Positions 26,225 to 36,268 of a stretch of DNA of 64,000 nt are shown here, one piece after another (position 1 is the first letter of the stretch; each line of letters opens with the position of its first letter). Made by a program: the position numbers and the translations under genes. Source of the DNA: CAZHOV01 sp964534315 (GTDB taxonomy: Bacteria > Bacteroidota > Bacteroidia > Chitinophagales > Saprospiraceae); assembly GCA_964534315.1 (NCBI GenBank), contig CAZHOV010000003.1, forward strand, positions 1-64,000, in the 5' to 3' direction. The notes beneath the pieces were generated by a model that worked only from the letters and a program-made list of their open reading frames with translations, was not told where the DNA came from and made no database searches.

Positions 26225-27790
26225 TTAATTTTCTTCTGCTGGGTTAGACAATTGTACTATCCTTGCTCGTTTTTTGTCGATACGCTCTTTTAGGTCCAAA
26301 AGGTAAAGAAAGATTTCTTCAAGTTTTTCCTGATGATCCAACATGATTTCTTTGACTTTTAGTCCCTTTTCTGCTTTGAGTTCTTCGAAACTGGGAGAGC
26401 CCGGAAGATGCCCTTCCTTTTTTACAAATGCATCAACTTCTGATATCGGTATCAGGGGGTAATCGGGTTCGAAGACGTAATCGCACCAATTCAGGTTTGC
26501 ACAGAGTTGGACTTTAATTCCTTCAGCGATGATTCCTCCATTTACCGCCAGCCCAAAACTATAAGGAATTTCACAGGTACCGATACCTACCTTGCCATAT
26601 CGCGTAATATTGGAATAAGGATTACAAGTTTCCTGAATGGTTTCTCCATCCCACTTTTGGCAGCCGGTACCCGGTAGGTTTAGGATGAATTGAGTTAATT
26701 CCTGGCTACATTCTTCGGTGAACTCGCAGTTTGCTGTTGGTCTTCCTATTAATACAGGCTTCGGAAGTGGGGGAATCTCCGGAATTTCAAATCGTCGGCT
26801 GGCGAAAGCATAGTCTTCCTTCCATTGATCTTTATACAACAAAAAGGCATCGAGCGATTTTTTGGTAACAGAATCCTTCAATACATAACTTGAATCGTAC
26901 CGAATAAGAACAGAATCCAAACGGCAATTCAGCTGGATTAGATACAGAAAGAGCTCTTCGATCTTTTCCTGCTGCGCAAAGAGCAGATCTCTCACTTCAT
27001 ATCCTCCGCTGTTTGCAATCTCCTTTTCAGAAGGCATATTGGGCAGATGTTTATTTTGTTGTACAAAAGCTTTTACTTCTCCGAGTGGACGCAGATCATA
27101 ATCGGGCTCAAAAACGTAGTCGCACCACTGACACCAATCTCCATATTCACACATGGTAATCTTCAATTCTTCCGTAATGATATATCCATCCACAGCAAGT
27201 TTATATTGATTAAAAGGATAAGAAGGGTTATCCGAGCCGATCCCAACAGGACCACTCCGGTATATTTTACTTCCCGGTCCGCATTTTCCCAGCCAATGTT
27301 CGCAACCCTGATAATTGATGGTGCGGGTAATATAATCTGTTAATATACTTTCACATTCTTCGAGTGTTGCTTCGCAGCTAACGGAACCAGGCATTTCACA
27401 CCCCTGGCATAGTTGCCCGTATTCATAGACACAGGTTTCTCCTGTAGGCAGAATAACGCCAAAAGAAGGGGGGACGCCCATATTGCAAGGTAGATCCAAA
27501 AATATGAAATTAGTTTGTCCTTCAACAATTGTTTCTCCCCCTTGGGTGACCGTCTCAATGCTTAAACCCTCATTGTCCTCGAACTGAAACGAAAAAATCT
27601 CATTTGTTTGCCACGGCCAATCCCAGGGCCATGGTCCCAATTCTTCGTGTATATCTAATGTGGTTACATTGGGATAACTTTCAGAATGATACAAGCACGA
27701 AGCCGTCTCCGGACACTGTGCGGAAGTCAGATTCAGCACTAGTGTTCCTATCAGGATTCCGATGAATCTGATTTGATTTTTAGCAATCAT
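26225..27790 (-). CDS. secreted protein with two Cys-rich fibre-like modules
   Basis: A 521-residue secreted protein (signal peptide ending LTSAQ, residue 25). Residues 140-300 and 355-515 each hold the module described for the downstream gene: Cys-rich CEHWLGKCGPGSKIYRSGPVGIG / CQKWDGE, then WCDYVFEPDYDLRPLGEV or WCDYVFEPDYPLIPISEV, HLPNMPS or HLPGSPS, and a C-terminal coiled helix (KIEELFLYLIQL; KLEEIFLYLLDL). The N-terminal 130 residues are acidic and Trp-rich and unique to this protein. Likely a surface fibre or binding protein. It begins 32 bp after the 1,886-residue gene, so co-transcribed. Confidence 0.85.
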   Translation of the reverse strand: MIAKNQIRFIGILIGTLVLNLTSAQCPETASCLYHSESYPNVTTLDIHEELGPWPWDWPWQTNEIFSFQFEDNEGLSIETVTQGGETIVEGQTNFIFLDLPCNMGVPPSFGVILPTGETCVYEYGQLCQGCEMPGSVSCEATLEECESILTDYITRTINYQGCEHWLGKCGPGSKIYRSGPVGIGSDNPSYPFNQYKLAVDGYIITEELKITMCEYGDWCQWCDYVFEPDYDLRPLGEVKAFVQQNKHLPNMPSEKEIANSGGYEVRDLLFAQQEKIEELFLYLIQLNCRLDSVLIRYDSSYVLKDSVTKKSLDAFLLYKDQWKEDYAFASRRFEIPEIPPLPKPVLIGRPTANCEFTEECSQELTQFILNLPGTGCQKWDGETIQETCNPYSNITRYGKVGIGTCEIPYSFGLAVNGGIIAEGIKVQLCANLNWCDYVFEPDYPLIPISEVDAFVKKEGHLPGSPSFEELKAEKGLKVKEIMLDHQEKLEEIFLYLLDLKERIDKKRARIVQLSNPAEEN

Positions 27791-27822
27791 AGCATTTTTA
27801 TTTAGAAGTGATTAATAATCGA

Positions 27823-30800
27823 TCAATTACCTTTTACGATTCGTTTGGTAATGGTTGAAGATGGCCCGGTCTGCAGTGTCAATAAGTATATTCCTGCAGG
27901 TAAGTGGTTGGTTTCGTAAAGTAAGTTGTGGGTTCCCCTGGGCTTGTTGGCACCTAGAATAGTCTCTATTTTTTCGCCCAAAACATTATGTAAACTAATT
28001 GTTATTTCACTTTCTTCTGAAAGCTCAAATTCTATGAAGAGTTTATCCTCGAACGGATTGGGATAAACATTCAGGGCTATTTCATTATCTTGTTTAATTA
28101 AAGAATCCTGCATTTCATCGAGCACTTCAGGGGGATAATTTTTTACATGCCTTTCTATATTATTCCCCACCAGATTTTCACAATCAAAACATGGATTTAT
28201 CAATGCATGAACCAATGCGCCGGTGTTCACCGTGGTATTATGCCATGCAAACCAAACTCGCCCCTCACTATCTCCCTGAAAAGTATTAAAACACCGGCCA
28301 CCTTCCAGGCCCAGAAAAGAATTGTAAAACATCGTTACTGAGCCATTCTGATCTAATTGTTGGGCTCCTTTGGTGTAGGCTTGATTGCCATATACCATTC
28401 CCGAAAAAACGTCATATTCATTAATCTCAATTCCGTATCTTGTATAAAAAGGCAATGCACCTTCAAAAGCTAATGCGTTATTAGCAGGATCTAATGTCCC
28501 TTTTATTTTGAATAGTTGGTGAGCAAACATGCCTGAATTTCCAGTATTGATATAGCTTAGATTAGTAGTAATACAGACGCTTCCGAAATATGCTCCTTTC
28601 CTTGAGTTACTAAGCTGGAGAACCAATTCGCCCTGCTCTTTCACCTCTGCATTCTCGCAAGTCAGAATAGGAATTGTATTGTTATAGGCTTGACAAACGG
28701 CCAGGACCTGATATTCTACTACGATACTCTCCGGAAGATTTCCTCCATTATCCCCAACAAATTGAGTCGACAACTCTACATTGAAGCAGATTTCTTCATC
28801 TACGCAGAGGATGGTGTTTTCATCAGGTAGATTAGCCGTGATATGTACTTTTGGTTCGCCCTCAATTACTAACCCCTCACTACTGATAAACTCTTTTTCG
28901 CATCCAAACACATCCGCAACGACCAGCTTTATGTATTCATCTTCTGCAGTCGGAACAAACGAACCAATGGAAGGTAATCCGCCGGTATTATAATCTTCAA
29001 TATCAACTTGGATAGTTGGAGGCTCCCAGGTGTAACTGAGCGGTCCATATGCACCTGACAAGTTGTTTTCTGAATGTAATAGCACCTTATTGNNNNNNNN
29101 NNTGGCCTCCGGGTCGGAATTTTCGGATTTCCAAAGCGGCACACCTTCGCCCTCTTCGACAAAGCTATATTCCTTTTCGTATCCCTGATACAAAAAGTAG
29201 TTGTTAATCTCAATTTCCACCTTATCTTCAGCATAGCATCCACCATAATCGCTATAGACTAACAGATCAAACGTATACAGTCCAGGGGTTTTGGTGATGG
29301 ATTCAGATAATAAAGGATTTTCATCATTGGTTTCTCCAAAAACCGGATGGTCAGAAGACCAGGTAAAGGTAAGATCATTGTAGTTGCTACTACCTGCGGG
29401 TGAACCGCCCAGTGTAACTTCCTCCCGGTGGCAAACCGGATTATTGGTGCTGATCAAGCGGTCCATTCCTGCATTTGCCGTCACCTGATAGGAAATCCCC
29501 TCTACCTGGACAGCGTCACTTACCGAGCAATTTCCATATTGATCCGAGATCGTTAGCGTGTACGTAACTATCGGGTTTTGAGTTGTCGGATCGACATATC
29601 CTGTTACCACGGGATTTAAAGCATTGGGATCGCTAAGCATGCTAACACCGATATCGGCATTATCCGATGACCAAACAACATCATAATGACCGGAGCCTCC
29701 GATACTTACCGGGTTTTCGGGACCGATAATTCTCAGACTATTTCCTTGGCAAGCTTTTACTATATTATCTGATAGGTCTAATTGTAGTTCTTGTAAGGTA
29801 ATAGAAATCGTTTGGGTCACATTACAACCTTCGCTATCTGTTACCGTAATGGTCAGATTAATCTGGTCTCCATCTTCGTAGTTGCTTAGATCTAGCATAG
29901 GCATAGGATCAGTTGTTTGGCATCCGCCATTTGAGAAGACTGAGCAGTCGCCAGAATAAGCAAACGAATAAGGGGGAGTGCCTCCCTCAGCTATGGGAGT
30001 AAGGCTAAGCGGAACCGGTGTTGCATCGGGGCAACGGGTTAGGCTTTCCTCTAAATTAATGGTAAGTGGCTTTTCCATTGTGATCAGCTCACTGTACTCA
30101 TCTTTAAATCCGGCAAAATCAGTGACAATTAATTCACATTTGAACATAGCTAGTTGGCCGGGATCGAGCGCGCGAAGGATAGGGTGGTCGTTATTGATCT
30201 CTGCACATTTGCTTTCAGGTGTATTGAGAAAGAAATCTTCCAGCTTTTCTCCGGTCTCCGGATTATAGGCTGCCCATTTATAATTCATGTAATATTGAGT
30301 TTCATCGCAAGGTAAACCCGAGTTATTAGCCTCTCTGCATCCTCCGGAAATAGTAGCCTCGATGTAAGAATTACATGACGGATTAAGCGTGAGGTTTCCT
30401 ATTTCCGGCATTTTAGGAATAACTTCAATGATTAGAGGTTCGGTCGTGTAGGGGTCGTCTGGGAATTCACCTGCGCACCAAGCGGGATTACATTCTGTTG
30501 AAATAAAGGTCCCTGTTATAGACACACTTCCGCTTACGCAATTCAAGGCTAGAGTTATTGACCAATCCTCGCTTGATAAGTCGTCGGTACACGTTTCTAT
30601 TGGCCAGGTTTCACCTGTGGCAAGCTCTGTAATCTCTAGAATTACTTTATATTGCTGGTCATCACTGGGGCACCCAAAAAAATCATCATGGGGATGATCT
30701 CCTTGATATCCGATAAAAATGACATCGCCGGGTTCAACCACATAAGGCGTAGGATCTCCTTGATCTTTAACAACCAAGCTCATAACAGGTGCGGGTGGCG

Positions 30801-33483
30801 GGGGTGTCCCGATAGTAATTTGGATACAATCGGTATAAACGCCAATATCGTCCTGGACATCTACGCAGACCGTATAACCTCCATTCGGTAGTCCGTTTTC
30901 AATTTCCCAGTCGTAGTCTTCTGTTTGCCAGCCGGAATTAATGGGAGCACCTCCATTTTCAGGGATAACCCGGAAAAAGTAGGATGCCGTGCCTGTGAGG
31001 TAAAAGAAATCGGCAAAAGTAACAAAGTAGATGTATTCGTTAGCGTTGAATGTTCCAAATGCAGATAGTTCTACATTTGGGATCACCCCACTTACCGTAA
31101 TAATATGATCGCAGGAACTGGAATGACCGTAGATGTCGGTGATTTCGACGGTAAGCGTAATCTGATCGCCGTTGACCAGCGAATATTCATCTAGCAAAAA
31201 GCTGAAAGCTGGGGAATTGCTTCCTCCAGTCGGCGTGCCGTCTAGCGTTGACCAGTACCATTGGTAGGTAAAGGGGCCGGTGCCGATCCCTTCAGTCGTT
31301 ATTTCGATCTCATGTCCAGCTCCGGCAACGGTGGGCCCATTAATATTACAAGCCGGGTACCCACTGGGAGGGGCTTCTCCGCAGCCTTGGATACACACTT
31401 CCTGCGAATAGGTAACCGTCTCGCCGGTTCCGGGGTGAACAGAAGATAACGTTACCTCGAAACAATCCGAAAGCGTGTAGGTATGAGCGGGATCATTTTC
31501 GTAGGCGATTCCTCCATCTCCAAACGACCACAAAAAGTCAGTAGCTCCCGGATCGGAGAGGTTAGTGAACGCTACGGTGCAGCCATCTATTTCGTAATCG
31601 AAATCGACGAGAAAGCAGTAATTATTGGGTGTATATTCTATTAACCCGTCACTATCATTCGTAAGATTACCGCCTTCTATGGCGCAGGCCGGCAGGGAGA
31701 AACAATGCCGCTGGACGGCGCCTGACTGGATAGGCAACACATTGCTGGGATCTACCCAATTGCCGTTTTGGCCCCGGTAGGGGTTGGTGAAGCTCCCTTG
31801 TTGGCCAGTGATCATTTCTGTACAATCTATAATATTCTGCACTTGTAGCAATTGGTTGCCGGCCAGATCCGTACCGGTGAATTCAACAGCATAATCATAG
31901 ACCTCTTCAACTCCCTCAAAGCCGCCATCAAACTGAAAAATAAAAAGTGTTTGGTCTTGTGAAACTATTGGGTCACCAACTACAGACAAATTCAGCGGAG
32001 AAGAAGTGCCTGTTATCGGATCTACTTCGAACAGTTCTACACCGACAGTAGTAGGATCCAGGGGCTCACTGCTAAGCAAGGTAATAGAAAGGGCACCATC
32101 GACAGTGGAGGATAATTGCTCCTGAGAAAAAACGACCCGGTCGGTGGCATCATCGAAGTTCCATTCCTGTTTTAGATGAACCTCTCCACCAAAGGCGAAA
32201 TGAGCGTGCTGGATGTAGGGGTAGAAGTTGTCGATAAGGATGGGGATTTCAGCTGTTGCAATTTGATAAGCTTCATCTCTGGCAGAAAAGGTTATTTCAT
32301 GATTCCCGTCGGAATAAAGCGTTTGACTATTATCAAAAGCAACTTGTGTAGGCGTTTGTTGGAACACTTCTGGCGAATTATTGGTTGCCTTAGTAAACCA
32401 AATACCGTTGCTTTGAATTTGCTGGGAATTATAGGTAATAGGAATATGACAGCTTAAGTAAGAATCATTTTCATTATTGTTGGGTTGGTTTTCTAAATGC
32501 CTTAATTCGATAAAGTCATTGTTCCCAAAATATCTGTCACTATTAGTACCCCCTGGGTCACCATAAATCGGGGGGGTATTAAAAGTAACATGAAAAACTG
32601 AATTATAATCATGCAATTCATCATTAATGCCTTGACCTGGGAGTAAGCTTTGGATTTTATCAAATCTTACCAAATATTTTAATTCCTGATCAATTTCATA
32701 ATATATATCTCTGACTGTTAATCCATCACCAGATGCATTAATGTCATTTATTCCGCGATCTCTCGCCTGAACTATGGGGCCCACGCTACCGAAAATTAAA
32801 AGTCGATCTGTATCAGAATGAAACGTTGGTTGTGTTTGAGCTCCGGGAGCATCTTGGATATGGATTTTTACTGTATTTTCATCAAAATTCGTTATTGATC
32901 CATTTGATGAAATAATTTGATACCCAGAATATACCCCGGTTGGTTCGTCTATAGGTTGAAGAATAACATCATTAATTTGGGGGGGATAATTATCTTGAGG
33001 GAGGTTAAGCGTCCAATTTTCAGAATTATTAAATGGGTTCAATCGATACCAATCATTATCATATTGCCAAAATTCCAGATGTAAATGACCACCATTTCCA
33101 CTTGAATTATTTTGAATAGTTCCTAGTTGTGTTTCTGTATCTACGAGTAAATTTTCGTCAAATCCAAATGGATTTACATGGCCAAATCTTGTCAATCTGG
33201 TGTTTTGATTAAAATCATGTTCCATCATTAAAAAATCCCCTTCGTCGTCAATTACATAACCAGAATTGACTGGATAAAACGGGCAATTACTTGAATTATG
33301 ATCAATATCAATTGCCCCATGAAAATGATCAGCATTGGTTGGATGAATTTCTCCAAAAGTTCCACTTATTCTATTCCAGTATGAAGGGTCATCATTTTGT
33401 TGAATTGGCCAATTTTGGGCTCCGATTATAGTAGTAATCAAAAAATAGAATAAAATTGGAAAGGTTAGTTTAATTAGTTTCAT
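27823..33483 (-). CDS. large T9SS-secreted M23 peptidase/PKD-repeat protein
   Basis: A 1,886-residue secreted protein (signal peptide 1-22). Residues 35-150 are an M23/LytM-like metallopeptidase with all expected residues: His55 and Asp59 (HGAID), His102 (FGHVNPFG), His133 and His135 (GHLHLEF). Beyond it are beta-sandwich and PKD-type domains, for example LWSFGDGGIAYENDPAHTYT near 650, and many Ig-like repeats. The last 80 residues are a T9SS type A sorting domain (VYPNPFEDKLFIEF ... LPAGIYLLTLQTG). Probably exported, cell-surface or released, and acting on peptidoglycan or another matrix. Ten N at 29093-29102 give four unknown residues without shifting the frame as drawn. First gene of a three-gene operon. 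Confidence 0.9.
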   Translation of the reverse strand: MKLIKLTFPILFYFLITTIIGAQNWPIQQNDDPSYWNRISGTFGEIHPTNADHFHGAIDIDHNSSNCPFYPVNSGYVIDDEGDFLMMEHDFNQNTRLTRFGHVNPFGFDENLLVDTETQLGTIQNNSSGNGGHLHLEFWQYDNDWYRLNPFNNSENWTLNLPQDNYPPQINDVILQPIDEPTGVYSGYQIISSNGSITNFDENTVKIHIQDAPGAQTQPTFHSDTDRLLIFGSVGPIVQARDRGINDINASGDGLTVRDIYYEIDQELKYLVRFDKIQSLLPGQGINDELHDYNSVFHVTFNTPPIYGDPGGTNSDRYFGNNDFIELRHLENQPNNNENDSYLSCHIPITYNSQQIQSNGIWFTKATNNSPEVFQQTPTQVAFDNSQTLYSDGNHEITFSARDEAYQIATAEIPILIDNFYPYIQHAHFAFGGEVHLKQEWNFDDATDRVVFSQEQLSSTVDGALSITLLSSEPLDPTTVGVELFEVDPITGTSSPLNLSVVGDPIVSQDQTLFIFQFDGGFEGVEEVYDYAVEFTGTDLAGNQLLQVQNIIDCTEMITGQQGSFTNPYRGQNGNWVDPSNVLPIQSGAVQRHCFSLPACAIEGGNLTNDSDGLIEYTPNNYCFLVDFDYEIDGCTVAFTNLSDPGATDFLWSFGDGGIAYENDPAHTYTLSDCFEVTLSSVHPGTGETVTYSQEVCIQGCGEAPPSGYPACNINGPTVAGAGHEIEITTEGIGTGPFTYQWYWSTLDGTPTGGSNSPAFSFLLDEYSLVNGDQITLTVEITDIYGHSSSCDHIITVSGVIPNVELSAFGTFNANEYIYFVTFADFFYLTGTASYFFRVIPENGGAPINSGWQTEDYDWEIENGLPNGGYTVCVDVQDDIGVYTDCIQITIGTPPPPAPVMSLVVKDQGDPTPYVVEPGDVIFIGYQGDHPHDDFFGCPSDDQQYKVILEITELATGETWPIETCTDDLSSEDWSITLALNCVSGSVSITGTFISTECNPAWCAGEFPDDPYTTEPLIIEVIPKMPEIGNLTLNPSCNSYIEATISGGCREANNSGLPCDETQYYMNYKWAAYNPETGEKLEDFFLNTPESKCAEINNDHPILRALDPGQLAMFKCELIVTDFAGFKDEYSELITMEKPLTINLEESLTRCPDATPVPLSLTPIAEGGTPPYSFAYSGDCSVFSNGGCQTTDPMPMLDLSNYEDGDQINLTITVTDSEGCNVTQTISITLQELQLDLSDNIVKACQGNSLRIIGPENPVSIGGSGHYDVVWSSDNADIGVSMLSDPNALNPVVTGYVDPTTQNPIVTYTLTISDQYGNCSVSDAVQVEGISYQVTANAGMDRLISTNNPVCHREEVTLGGSPAGSSNYNDLTFTWSSDHPVFGETNDENPLLSESITKTPGLYTFDLLVYSDYGGCYAEDKVEIEINNYFLYQGYEKEYSFVEEGEGVPLWKSENSDPEAXXXXNKVLLHSENNLSGAYGPLSYTWEPPTIQVDIEDYNTGGLPSIGSFVPTAEDEYIKLVVADVFGCEKEFISSEGLVIEGEPKVHITANLPDENTILCVDEEICFNVELSTQFVGDNGGNLPESIVVEYQVLAVCQAYNNTIPILTCENAEVKEQGELVLQLSNSRKGAYFGSVCITTNLSYINTGNSGMFAHQLFKIKGTLDPANNALAFEGALPFYTRYGIEINEYDVFSGMVYGNQAYTKGAQQLDQNGSVTMFYNSFLGLEGGRCFNTFQGDSEGRVWFAWHNTTVNTGALVHALINPCFDCENLVGNNIERHVKNYPPEVLDEMQDSLIKQDNEIALNVYPNPFEDKLFIEFELSEESEITISLHNVLGEKIETILGANKPRGTHNLLYETNHLPAGIYLLTLQTGPSSTITKRIVKGN
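29093..29102. other. 10-N assembly gap within the large T9SS gene
   Basis: Ten N interrupt the coding region. The frame stays open on both sides with this length, but ten is an arbitrary scaffolding size, so the residue count here is uncertain. Unlike the other small gap, no palindrome is visible around it. Confidence 0.9.
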
Positions 33484-33537
33484 TGCGAATTTTCTTATTA
33501 TAAATTAGTTTTCAATATCATTAAGATAATAAAAGCT

Positions 33538-33554
33538 CCCCCTTAGGAAGGGGG
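33538..33554 (-). terminator. short GC hairpin downstream of propeller gene B
   Basis: CCCCCTT / AAGGGGG around a 3-nt loop. Read on the minus strand it is followed by AGCTTTTATTATC. It lies 125 bp after the stop of the minus-strand gene ending at 33680 and 55 bp before the large T9SS gene, so it could separate the two transcripts. Confidence 0.45.
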
Positions 33555-33679
33555 TATTTAAAATTTCCAAGACAAATGAGTAAGCTTACCGTCTTTAGAA
33601 TCGTAACATACCACACGATCTCATGAAAAGCTTACATTTATATTATTGATAGATGATGAATCTATTAATTACTCCAAAC

Positions 33680-34546
33680 TTAATTTTCCATTTGATAGCA
33701 GTAATTCTTATCGTCTTGCTGAAGGTACAATGCTCCATCACTAGATATATGAACATAAGGTAATTGCTCTACCCTTTTAACCAATCCACCACTTTCTAAA
33801 TCCAAAATGACCAAGTCTTTTATAGCCCGTGAATCAATATATGGGGTAGTTTCTAGAAAGACTTGATTGGTTGAATTGGAAATGTAAATTTTACGAAGAG
33901 GATTAATGTTTTTCTGCCATAGAACCTTTCCTTCTTCAATGGAGTAATAAGCCACTTTATCAGAAATGAAGATTATTCCATTACCATCATTTGTAAATAC
34001 GATGTTGCGATAATACTTCTTGAATAATTCTGGATTATTTTTTAAATCAGTATATTCAAATACCGTTTCTCCTTTTTTATTTATCACCCAAAAGGAACTT
34101 CCAACCATATTGAGAATGCTAACGTATTCGCTGTTTGAAGAGTGGTTCACGTAAGGATACACATTCACTTCCAACCGTTTAATTAACTTCCCGGTTTTTG
34201 AAATGATATAAACAAATGGAGTGGCTGTTTCCCTGTCTCTGAATGCAACAAAGTACTCAAAATTAGGTGATGGATATACGGAATTAATATCCTTTAACAA
34301 TTCTGAATCTTCGAGCTGTACTTCCATTTTATTTTCTCCTTGCTCTGCTATAATCAAATTGTTAGTAATCTCCACAGAAAGGGTATGATTGCGGATATGT
34401 TGTTTCATTTCCTCTAAAGAAGAAAATTCTTTAAGGAGCTTTAAATCATTGTTCAGGCTTTCTTGTCCGATTAATGAAGCAGGACCTAAAGTCAAAATGA
34501 ATAGTAATGCCATCCCGGTCACCGCTAATTTTTGTTTAATATTCAT
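33680..34546 (-). CDS. secreted beta-propeller-like protein B
   Basis: A 288-residue secreted protein (signal peptide 1-27, ending GPASLIGQ). Repeated beta-strand blocks (VYIISKTGKLIKRLEV, FWVINKKGETVFEY, VAYYSIEEGKVLWQKN, LVILDLESGGLVKRV) fit a WD/PQQ-like propeller of unknown function. The ATG at 34546 starts the signal peptide; a TTG-initiated 19-residue extension is rejected. It is a paralogue in layout of the gene at 34889-36181: both follow the same leader DNA and end in nearly the same way (YQMEN, YEIPEN). Confidence 0.8.
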   Translation of the reverse strand: MNIKQKLAVTGMALLFILTLGPASLIGQESLNNDLKLLKEFSSLEEMKQHIRNHTLSVEITNNLIIAEQGENKMEVQLEDSELLKDINSVYPSPNFEYFVAFRDRETATPFVYIISKTGKLIKRLEVNVYPYVNHSSNSEYVSILNMVGSSFWVINKKGETVFEYTDLKNNPELFKKYYRNIVFTNDGNGIIFISDKVAYYSIEEGKVLWQKNINPLRKIYISNSTNQVFLETTPYIDSRAIKDLVILDLESGGLVKRVEQLPYVHISSDGALYLQQDDKNYCYQMEN

Positions 34547-34554
34547 AATTATAA

Positions 34555-34708
34555 AGTTATTTTCTATAAGTAAAAGAGCGTTTCCACCCATCCTCATTCC
34601 CAAAATTAATCCCCTCTACTCTCAATTATGAGGTTAGCAAATTTTTTCCAGATCTAATTCAAAAAAAGTTTCGTAGTAATAGGTTTGGCGAGTAGTACAG
34701 TATTTGAT
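34555..34708 (-). repeat. duplicated segment with 3' remnant of the HTH gene
   Basis: This ~154-bp stretch is almost identical to 36190-36343. It contains the leader in front of propeller B, including a segment reading GMRMGGNALLL in an unused frame. Its right part (34634-34708) holds the last 24 codons of an HTH gene (IKYCTTRQTYYYETFFEL ... stop) with no N-terminal half. It marks a local duplication of an HTH-plus-propeller unit. Confidence 0.85.
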
Positions 34709-34716
34709 GATTGTTC

Positions 34717-34908
34717 TTATATCTTTGCCGGATGCATATCAGCAAAATCTTCGTCTTCGCTTATTGTTGTAATACCAGATTCAAAATTAGGAACAGTCGG
34801 TTCGATATGCCAATAACTCCATCCATTTATTAAAATTCGTTGGTTATAGCCGGTAGACTGGCTATAGGCTATATTATTTCCATTATGCTTAATTTTCAGG
34901 AATTTCAT
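34717..34908 (-). CDS. possible 63-residue ORF at the duplication junction
   Basis: ATG at 34908 lies inside the 3' end of propeller A (20-bp overlap) and the frame runs to a TAA at 34717. The peptide (MKFLKIKHNGNNIAYSQSTG ...) contains Trp and Tyr and looks protein-like but matches nothing I know. It stands where the first half of the duplicated HTH gene should be, so it may be a junction product or a real small gene. Confidence 0.3.
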   Translation of the reverse strand: MKFLKIKHNGNNIAYSQSTGYNQRILINGWSYWHIEPTVPNFESGITTISEDEDFADMHPAKI

Positions 34909-36181
34909 AGCTCAATCTTTTTGTGTTAGAAAAAATAGAAATTGAATCACCATTAAATTCGAGAGAAGGGAAAAGAAAATGTTTTCCGACCGGTATTTTT
35001 GCCTTTAGTTCACCGGTGTCGTGTTCAAAAATATAAATGGCTTCTACTTCAGTACCCTGTATTTCATTTTGTCTATTTGAGATAGCATGTCCGGCAATAA
35101 TTGCAGTCAAGCCATTTTTATGGACCGGTTTGTATGTTTTAAAAGGGGATGCTTTTATGTTGTTATTAGTTAGTATTGGTTTAACATCACTAAAATCAAA
35201 GGAGTATTGCCATATTCTTTCTCCTGTCTTCAAATTTATTCCTTCTACACCTAAATGGTAAACAGGGTTACCTCGTTTTGATATGGAATTAAAAAGCACA
35301 TTCCCCTTTATTAAGGGTTGATTGTTAGCATATTTATTATAACCATAGTTGGTGGTCAACTTTGATGATAACTTTCCATTTTCGGGATTAATGATCCTAA
35401 ATTGCATTTCTTGAAAATTTTTAGGACCATAGAGTAACAGCGAGGAATCTTGAATGAAAATATTAGATGGAACAAAACCTGAGAGATCGCCTTCTAGCAC
35501 TATTTCTTTTTTTAACTTACCAGCTAAATCAAAAGTACTTAGAAGTAACGTATCCTCCCCCTCTAAAGACCTTGTTATGAGAGTGGTCTGTTCTTCATTT
35601 CCGGATCCAACAAGTTCTTTTATCCCGTTTTCAAAAGGCAAATATTTTACTACCGGGACCAATTTAAAATTGTAAATAGCCAGTTCATAAGTAATGTCAA
35701 AAGAATCATTTGAAAATAAAAGGTGGCCATTGCCCAGATTGCTAATAGTCAACACAGGTACAGGAAATTTGACCGTATTCAACAATTTTACAGCCGTTGA
35801 ATTATCTATTTCATATGATCTTAAAATGGTTTCCCGGTTCTTCCATGAAAATTCTGCAGTGACGGCTACACCACTGTGAACTCCGATAAATTCATCCCCT
35901 TCAACCTGGATATTCTTTCCTTCATCTAGTTGGAGAAAATATCTAAATTCGATTCTAGGGCTTCCTTTCGCATCAATTTTTTCTTCCGACATACCTAATC
36001 GCTTCCTAACAACCTTGTAAGTGAACCTATTTACCGGATCCTTAAAATAATAGATATGTTCCTCAGGGGACAGATCTACTGCACTTGGTCTTAGCTGCCC
36101 GTTTAAATTTGAAAGAATAACGATGATAAAAAAGGATACTAAAAGATGCGCATTATAAGTTTTCAAAAATTTAATTTTCAT
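34889..36181 (-). CDS. secreted beta-propeller-like protein A
   Basis: A 430-residue secreted protein (signal peptide 1-28, SNLNGQ). Successive four-strand blocks with motifs such as LLLSTFDLAGKLKKEIVL, FRIINPENGKLSSKL, GVEGINLKTGERIWQYSF and IYIFEHDTGELKAKIPV fit a PQQ/WD-type beta-propeller. No catalytic residues can be named and no T9SS tail is present. The ATG at 36181 is used; the 19-residue TTG extension shared with protein B is leader DNA. It lies 87 bp after the small HTH gene and may be controlled by it. Confidence 0.85.
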   Translation of the reverse strand: MKIKFLKTYNAHLLVSFFIIVILSNLNGQLRPSAVDLSPEEHIYYFKDPVNRFTYKVVRKRLGMSEEKIDAKGSPRIEFRYFLQLDEGKNIQVEGDEFIGVHSGVAVTAEFSWKNRETILRSYEIDNSTAVKLLNTVKFPVPVLTISNLGNGHLLFSNDSFDITYELAIYNFKLVPVVKYLPFENGIKELVGSGNEEQTTLITRSLEGEDTLLLSTFDLAGKLKKEIVLEGDLSGFVPSNIFIQDSSLLLYGPKNFQEMQFRIINPENGKLSSKLTTNYGYNKYANNQPLIKGNVLFNSISKRGNPVYHLGVEGINLKTGERIWQYSFDFSDVKPILTNNNIKASPFKTYKPVHKNGLTAIIAGHAISNRQNEIQGTEVEAIYIFEHDTGELKAKIPVGKHFLFPSLEFNGDSISIFSNTKRLSYEIPEN

Positions 36182-36268
36182 AATGATATAATTGTTTTCC
36201 ACAAGTAAAAGAGCGTTTCCACCCATCCTCATTCCCAAAATTAATCCCCTCTACTCTCAATTATGAGG

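Noticed and set aside
34547..34603. TTG-initiated 19-residue extension (also at 36182-36238)
   Set aside because: It is duplicated leader DNA in front of two signal peptides; a cleavable signal must start at the inner ATG.
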